DNA of 64,000 nt, taken from Metabacillus litoralis. GTDB lineage: Bacteria > Bacillota > Bacilli > Bacillales > Bacillaceae. This document shows positions 59,966 through 64,000 of the stretch, piece after piece. The DNA lies in contig NZ_JAIVKL010000003.1 of the NCBI RefSeq assembly GCF_020524045.1, positions 186,001 through 250,000 of the forward strand, in the 5' to 3' direction. Each line of letters starts with the position of its first letter. Positions within the stretch are counted from its first letter, which is position 1. Made by a program: the position numbers and the translations under genes. The notes under the pieces were generated by a model. That model was not told the origin of the DNA. It made no database searches and saw nothing but the letters and a program-made list of their open reading frames with translations.

Positions 59966-60616
59966 ATGTTAAATGAAGATGTGCTAACGTATGTTGAAAG
60001 CTTGATTCCAGAACGTCCTCAATACGTTGAACAAATTGAAGAGTTTGCTTTAAAGCATGATGTGCCAATAATGGAGAAATCAGGTATAGAGGTATTGTTA
60101 TTGTTGTTAACAATGCAACAGCCTAAGAAAATATTTGAAATCGGGACAGCCATTGGTTACTCAGCAATAAGGATGGCTTTATCTTTACCCAATACCCACA
60201 TTGTTACTGTGGAGCTTGATGAAGAGAGATATAAGCAAGCAACAATTCATATAAAAGAACTAGGACTCGAGAATCGAATTAAAATTTTCTTAGGTGATGC
60301 TCTATTATTATCAGATGATATAAGCAAGCATGGCCCATTTGATGCGTTTTTTATTGATGCAACAAAAGCAAAATATAGTAAGTTTTTTGATTTATATGAA
60401 CCAATGCTAACAAAAGATGGAATTATATATACTGATAATGTTCTTTTCAAGGGAACTGTTGCTCGAGATCGTTCTGAATTAAAAACGAGAAGACAACGAA
60501 CACTTGTTAGAAAGCTTGATGAATATAATCGAATGCTGTTTTCTAAGGAAGGTTATACATCAACAATGATTCCTGTAGGGGATGGTCTTGCAGTTACAAG
60601 AAGAAAAGAAGTATAA
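59966..60616 (+). CDS. trmR: tRNA 5-hydroxyuridine methyltransferase TrmR
   Basis: SAM-dependent O-methyltransferase (B. subtilis YrrM) that converts ho5U34 to mo5U in tRNA. The 216-residue protein of the catechol-O-methyltransferase-like fold shows the SAM motif IFEIGTAIGYSAIRMALSLP, the acidic residue in VTVELDEERYKQA and metal-binding DAFFIDATKAKYSKF. It lies directly upstream of trhP1/trhP2, which create its substrate. AGGAGGG precedes the ATG. Confidence 0.94.
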   Translation: MLNEDVLTYVESLIPERPQYVEQIEEFALKHDVPIMEKSGIEVLLLLLTMQQPKKIFEIGTAIGYSAIRMALSLPNTHIVTVELDEERYKQATIHIKELGLENRIKIFLGDALLLSDDISKHGPFDAFFIDATKAKYSKFFDLYEPMLTKDGIIYTDNVLFKGTVARDRSELKTRRQRTLVRKLDEYNRMLFSKEGYTSTMIPVGDGLAVTRRKEV

Positions 60617-60629
60617 AGAGGTGTTAAGA

Positions 60630-61559
60630 ATGAAAAAGCCAGAATTATTAGTGACTCCTAAAAAGGTGGAAGATTTATTACCTTTAATTGAAGCAGGTGC
60701 GGATGCATTTGTGATTGGTGAGCAAAAATTTGGTCTTAGATTGGCTGGAGATTTTTCAAAGGACGATATTAAGCATACAATTGGTGTTGCTCATCAGCAT
60801 GGGAAAAAAGTGTATGTTGCAATGAATGCAATTTTTCATAACGAATTAGTCGATGAGTTAGGTGAATATTTACGTTTTCTAAGTGAAGTAAAAGCAGATG
60901 CGGTTGTTTTTGGTGATCCAGCAGTTCTTATGATGGCTAAGGATGCTGCACCTGACATGAAGCTGCATTGGAATACAGAAACAACAGCAACAAACTGGCA
61001 TACGTGTAATTATTGGGGTCGAAAAGGATCGAAACGGGCTGTACTTGCTAGGGAGCTAAGCATGGATGCAGTAGTTGAGACAAAGGAACATGCAGAAGTT
61101 GAAATAGAAGTACAAGTTCATGGAATGACATGTATGTTTCAATCAAAACGCTCACTATTAGGCAACTATTTTGAGTACCAAGGAAAAGCATTAAAAATAG
61201 AAAAGCATGATAACAAAGAAACAATGTTTTTATTTGATCCTGAACGAAATAATAAATACCCAATATTTGAAGATGCAAATGGAACTCATATTATGAGCCC
61301 CAACGATATTTGTATTATAGATGAACTTGGTGAAATGATTGAAGCAGGTGTGGATTCATTTAAGATTGATGGTGTTCTACAAACATCGGATTATATTGTG
61401 GAAGTGACAAAAAAATACCGCAAAGCAATTGATTTGTTTGTTTCGAATGTTGATGACTATGAAGAGGTTAAGGATGACCTTTTAAATGAGATAGAAGATC
61501 TACAGGCTAAAAATCGCCCATTAGATACAGGCTTTTTCTTTAAAGAAACAGTATATTAA
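60630..61559 (+). CDS. yrrN: peptidase U32-family tRNA hydroxylation protein TrhP1 (YrrN)
   Basis: A 309-residue U32-family protein. In B. subtilis yrrN/yrrO are needed for prephenate-dependent 5-hydroxyuridine formation at tRNA position 34, so protease annotation is misleading. Marks are ELLVTPKKVEDLLPLIEAGA, IGEQKFGLRLAGDFSKDDI and VQVHGMTCMFQSKRSLLGNY. The ATG at 60630 follows AAAGAGGTG. It begins 13 bases after trmR, in one operon with trhP2. Confidence 0.93.
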   Translation: MKKPELLVTPKKVEDLLPLIEAGADAFVIGEQKFGLRLAGDFSKDDIKHTIGVAHQHGKKVYVAMNAIFHNELVDELGEYLRFLSEVKADAVVFGDPAVLMMAKDAAPDMKLHWNTETTATNWHTCNYWGRKGSKRAVLARELSMDAVVETKEHAEVEIEVQVHGMTCMFQSKRSLLGNYFEYQGKALKIEKHDNKETMFLFDPERNNKYPIFEDANGTHIMSPNDICIIDELGEMIEAGVDSFKIDGVLQTSDYIVEVTKKYRKAIDLFVSNVDDYEEVKDDLLNEIEDLQAKNRPLDTGFFFKETVY

Positions 61560-61622
61560 TCTAATAAAATGAATCGGTTGAAAGTTAAGCCTTTCATTTC
61601 GAACATAAAAGGAGTGAAAAAA

Positions 61623-62891
61623 TTGACAACAGTAGTTGATAAAATATCAAGCATCGTTGATGGGAAGCGTGTAATTACAAAAAAACCTGAGTTGTTAGCA
61701 CCAGCTGGAAACTTAGAAAAATTGAAAATTGCCGTTCATTATGGCGCCGATGCTGTATTTATCGGTGGACGTGAATATGGTCTAAGATCTAATGCTGATA
61801 ATTTCTCACAAGAAGAAATGGCTGAGGGAGTTCAGTTCGCTAATAAATATGGAGCAAAAATCTATGTGACAACAAATATATTTGCTCATAATGAAAACAT
61901 GGATGGTCTTGATGAATATTTAATAGGTCTTCAAGATGCAGGAGTAACTGGGATTATTGTTGCCGATCCATTAATTATTGAAACATGTAGAAAAGTTGCA
62001 CCTAAGCTTGAAGTACATTTAAGTACTCAGCAATCTCTATCCAACTGGAAAGCTGTTCAGTTTTGGAAGGAAGAGGGACTTGAGCGTGTTGTATTAGCAC
62101 GTGAAACAAGTGCTGAAGAAATTAAAGAAATGAAAGAAAAAGTTGATATTGAAATTGAGGCTTTTGTTCATGGAGCAATGTGCATTGCCTATTCTGGTCG
62201 ATGTACATTAAGTAACCATATGACAGCACGCGATTCTAATCGTGGTGGTTGCTGTCAATCATGTCGTTGGGATTATGACTTATTTAAACTTGAGGATAAT
62301 CAAGAAGTCGAATTATTCGATAAAGAAGATGCACCTTTTGCGATGAGCCCAAAAGATTTGAATTTAATTGAATCTATTCCTAAGATGATTGAGCTAGGAA
62401 TCGATAGCTTAAAAATCGAAGGTCGTATGAAATCAATTCATTATATTGCAACGGTTGTTAGCGTATATCGTAAAGTAATTGATGCTTACTGCGCAGATCC
62501 AGACAATTTTAAAATTGATATTGAATGGCTTAAAGAACTAGATAAATGTGCAAACCGTGAAACAGCTTCAGCATTTTTTGAAAGTGTTCCTGGTTTTCAA
62601 CAACAGATGTTCGGTAATCATAGTAAAAAAACAGTGTATGATTTCGCTGGTCTTGTATTAGATTATGATCAAGAAACAAAAATGATTACTTTACAACAAC
62701 GTAATCATTTTAAACCAGGTGAAACGGTTGAATTTTTCGGACCTGAAATTGAAAACTTCACACAAAAAATTGAGAAGATATGGGATGAAGATGGAAATGA
62801 GCTTGATGCAGCTCGTCATCCACTACAAATAGTAAAATTCAAAGTAGATAAACCCGTCTTCAGAAACAACATGATGCGAAAGGGGTTCTAA
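61623..62891 (+). CDS. yrrO: peptidase U32-family tRNA hydroxylation protein TrhP2 (YrrO)
   Basis: A 422-residue partner of YrrN. Signature [20 protein letters not shown], the U32 motif [20 protein letters not shown], and the cysteine cluster [14 protein letters not shown], which could bind an Fe-S cluster. The TTG at 61623 follows AAAGGAGTG and gives the family length exactly; an ATG 54 bases earlier adds a basic extension with no ribosome site. udk begins 5 bases downstream. Confidence 0.94.
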   Translation: MTTVVDKISSIVDGKRVITKKPELLAPAGNLEKLKIAVHYGADAVFIGGREYGLRSNADNFSQEEMAEGVQFANKYGAKIYVTTNIFAHNENMDGLDEYLIGLQDAGVTGIIVADPLIIETCRKVAPKLEVHLSTQQSLSNWKAVQFWKEEGLERVVLARETSAEEIKEMKEKVDIEIEAFVHGAMCIAYSGRCTLSNHMTARDSNRGGCCQSCRWDYDLFKLEDNQEVELFDKEDAPFAMSPKDLNLIESIPKMIELGIDSLKIEGRMKSIHYIATVVSVYRKVIDAYCADPDNFKIDIEWLKELDKCANRETASAFFESVPGFQQQMFGNHSKKTVYDFAGLVLDYDQETKMITLQQRNHFKPGETVEFFGPEIENFTQKIEKIWDEDGNELDAARHPLQIVKFKVDKPVFRNNMMRKGF

Positions 62892-62896
62892 CTACT

Positions 62897-63532
62897 ATGG
62901 CGAAGAAGCCGGTTGTAATCGGTGTTGCTGGAGGATCTGGCTCAGGAAAGACGAGCGTAACAAAAGCAATATATGAGCATTTTAGAGGTCATTCTATCTT
63001 AATGCTTGAACAAGATTACTATTACAAAGATCAAAGTCACCTGCCGTATGAGCAACGATTAAATACAAATTACGACCATCCATTAGCTTTTGACAATGAT
63101 TTACTTATCAATCATTTAAAAACATTGCTAAGTCATGAATCAATTGAAAAGCCAGTTTATGACTATAAATTGCATACAAGATCGGAAGATGTTATAGTTG
63201 TGGAACCTAAGGATGTTATTATCTTAGAAGGGATCCTTATTTTAGAGGATGAGCGCTTACGTGACTTAATGGATATTAAGCTCTATGTGGACACTGATGC
63301 GGATCTTAGAATCATTCGTAGAATTCTTCGCGATATTAAAGAGCGTGGTCGCTCAATTGATTCTGTTATTGAACAATATATTTCTGTTGTAAGACCGATG
63401 CATAATCAATTTATTGAACCAACTAAACGATACGCAGACATTATTATTCCAGAAGGTGGACATAATCATGTTGCGGTTGATTTAATGGTCACAAAAATTC
63501 AAACAATTCTTGAATTAAAGGCGATTTTGTAA
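62897..63532 (+). CDS. udk: uridine kinase
   Basis: Phosphorylates uridine and cytidine in pyrimidine salvage. The 211-residue P-loop kinase shows [51 protein letters not shown] and [20 protein letters not shown]. It begins 5 bases after trhP2 with AAAGGGG inside the previous gene's end, so coupled. A small terminator follows before greA. Confidence 0.96.
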   Translation: MAKKPVVIGVAGGSGSGKTSVTKAIYEHFRGHSILMLEQDYYYKDQSHLPYEQRLNTNYDHPLAFDNDLLINHLKTLLSHESIEKPVYDYKLHTRSEDVIVVEPKDVIILEGILILEDERLRDLMDIKLYVDTDADLRIIRRILRDIKERGRSIDSVIEQYISVVRPMHNQFIEPTKRYADIIIPEGGHNHVAVDLMVTKIQTILELKAIL

Positions 63533-63587
63533 TAACATAGCATAGATAAAGTCTACTGTGTTCATATTATGTATAAGTACAGTTTTT

Positions 63588-63616
63588 CCTGGGGCATTTT
63601 GTTGCCCTGATTTTTT
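63588..63616 (+). terminator. terminator between udk and greA
   Basis: GGGGCA/TGCCCT stem with a 6-base loop, then GATTTTTT. Confidence 0.7.
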
Positions 63617-63723
63617 ACATATGATCAAATTCTAGGTGTTTTAAGTTGAACTCACCATTATTTGAAGTACAACCATTATATTTTTAGTTATCATTTAGAA
63701 GGAAATATCACCCTAGCTTATAC

Positions 63724-63752
63724 TTATACATAAGTAGTATTCATTCTATAAT
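63724..63752 (+). promoter_or_regulatory. candidate greA promoter
   Basis: TTATAC, a 17-base spacer and a perfect TATAAT, about 75 bases before the greA start. The -35 box matches only 4 of 6. Confidence 0.45.
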
Positions 63753-63826
63753 ATTCATACATAGAAAATTAAAGTGCTAATGACTCAGTACGATAGGGAC
63801 AGTCTACTAGAAGGAGTGGAACAAAC

Positions 63827-64000
63827 ATGCCACAAGATAAAATTTTTCCAATGACAAGAGAAGGTAAAGATAAGCTTGAACAAGAGCTTGAATATTTGAA
63901 AACGGTTAAACGTAAAGAAGTTGTAGAAAGAATTAAAATAGCACGAAGCTTTGGAGATCTTTCGGAGAACTCAGAATACGATTCAGCGAAAGAGGAACAA
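63827..64000 (+). CDS. greA: transcription elongation factor GreA (3' truncated by window)
   Basis: The first 58 residues of GreA, which stimulates RNA polymerase to cleave backtracked transcripts. The N-terminal coiled coil is clear ([40 protein letters not shown]), including the acidic tip DLSEN-EYD. AAGGAGTGG precedes the ATG. The rest lies outside the window. Confidence 0.96.
   Translation, partial: MPQDKIFPMTREGKDKLEQELEYLKTVKRKEVVERIKIARSFGDLSENSEYDSAKEEQ

Overview
The window is a low-GC Bacillaceae chromosome segment. Gene order from obg through pheBA, nadBCA, safA, ruvAB, queA-tgt-yajC, secDF, recJ-apt-relA-dtd, hisS-aspS, 6S RNA, tcdA, cymR-iscS-mnmA, recD2, alaS, ruvX, mltG, trmR-trhP1-trhP2, udk and greA matches the Bacillus subtilis spo0B-obg to greA region. 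Sporulation genes (safA, a coxA-like lipoprotein, bofC, spoVB, an rsfA-like regulator) show an endospore former. The species cannot be fixed from the sequence. Almost everything lies on the + strand; niaR-nifS, yrzE, spoVB, the SH3b amidase and the rsfA-like gene are reversed.

Layout: 1-2.7 kb obg, pheB, pheA; 2.7-8.1 kb NAD synthesis with its repressor and a dedicated cysteine desulfurase, divergent around a candidate NiaR operator; 8.6-11.6 kb spore genes; 12.2-16.6 kb Holliday-junction helicase, queuosine genes and yajC; 16.7-26.5 kb membrane proteins (yrzE, ArsB/NhaD-like transporter, yrbG, spoVB, secDF, CDF transporter, LapA-like) and comN; 26.8-33.1 kb recJ, apt, relA, dtd; 33.4-39.1 kb amidase, T-box, hisS-aspS; 39.2-42.0 kb 6S RNA, a complete IS1595-like element and tcdA; 42.2-48.6 kb rsfA-like, mgsA/rarA, a hairpin-repeat array, a YczE-like protein, cymR, iscS, mnmA; 48.8-64 kb TPR protein, recD2, small proteins, a T-box before alaS, yrzL-ruvX-yrzB, mltG, tRNA uridine-modification genes, udk and the start of greA.

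The coding content is ordinary core genome; I saw no defence island, prophage, biosynthetic cluster or CRISPR array. The unusual material lies between genes. A family of ~161-bp non-autonomous elements (MITE-like) has ends GGCTCTTTTC / GGCTGTTTTC. Four copies have perfect 8-bp target duplications, and one is inserted inside an older copy whose own duplication still matches 7 of 8. An intact IS1595-like element in the same window has related ends, the same C/G asymmetry at base 5, and an 8-bp duplication, so an IS1595-type transposase probably mobilised the family. Two copies duplicated target sites overlapping the stop codons of spoVB and the rsfA-like gene. A second class of repeats forms a tandem array of ~123-bp hairpin units alternating between two sequence types (44.6-45.1 kb), with paired base changes that keep the stems. 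There is also a five-copy 20-bp tandem repeat and three other palindromic intergenic repeats.

Regulation that can be read includes two T-box leaders (hisS-aspS and alaS), each with a TTGACA -35 box overlapping the upstream gene's TGA stop, a NiaR operator candidate, a sigma-E-like promoter before safA, and many intrinsic terminators. Many genes use TTG or GTG starts, chosen here from ribosome-binding-site spacing and family N-termini.
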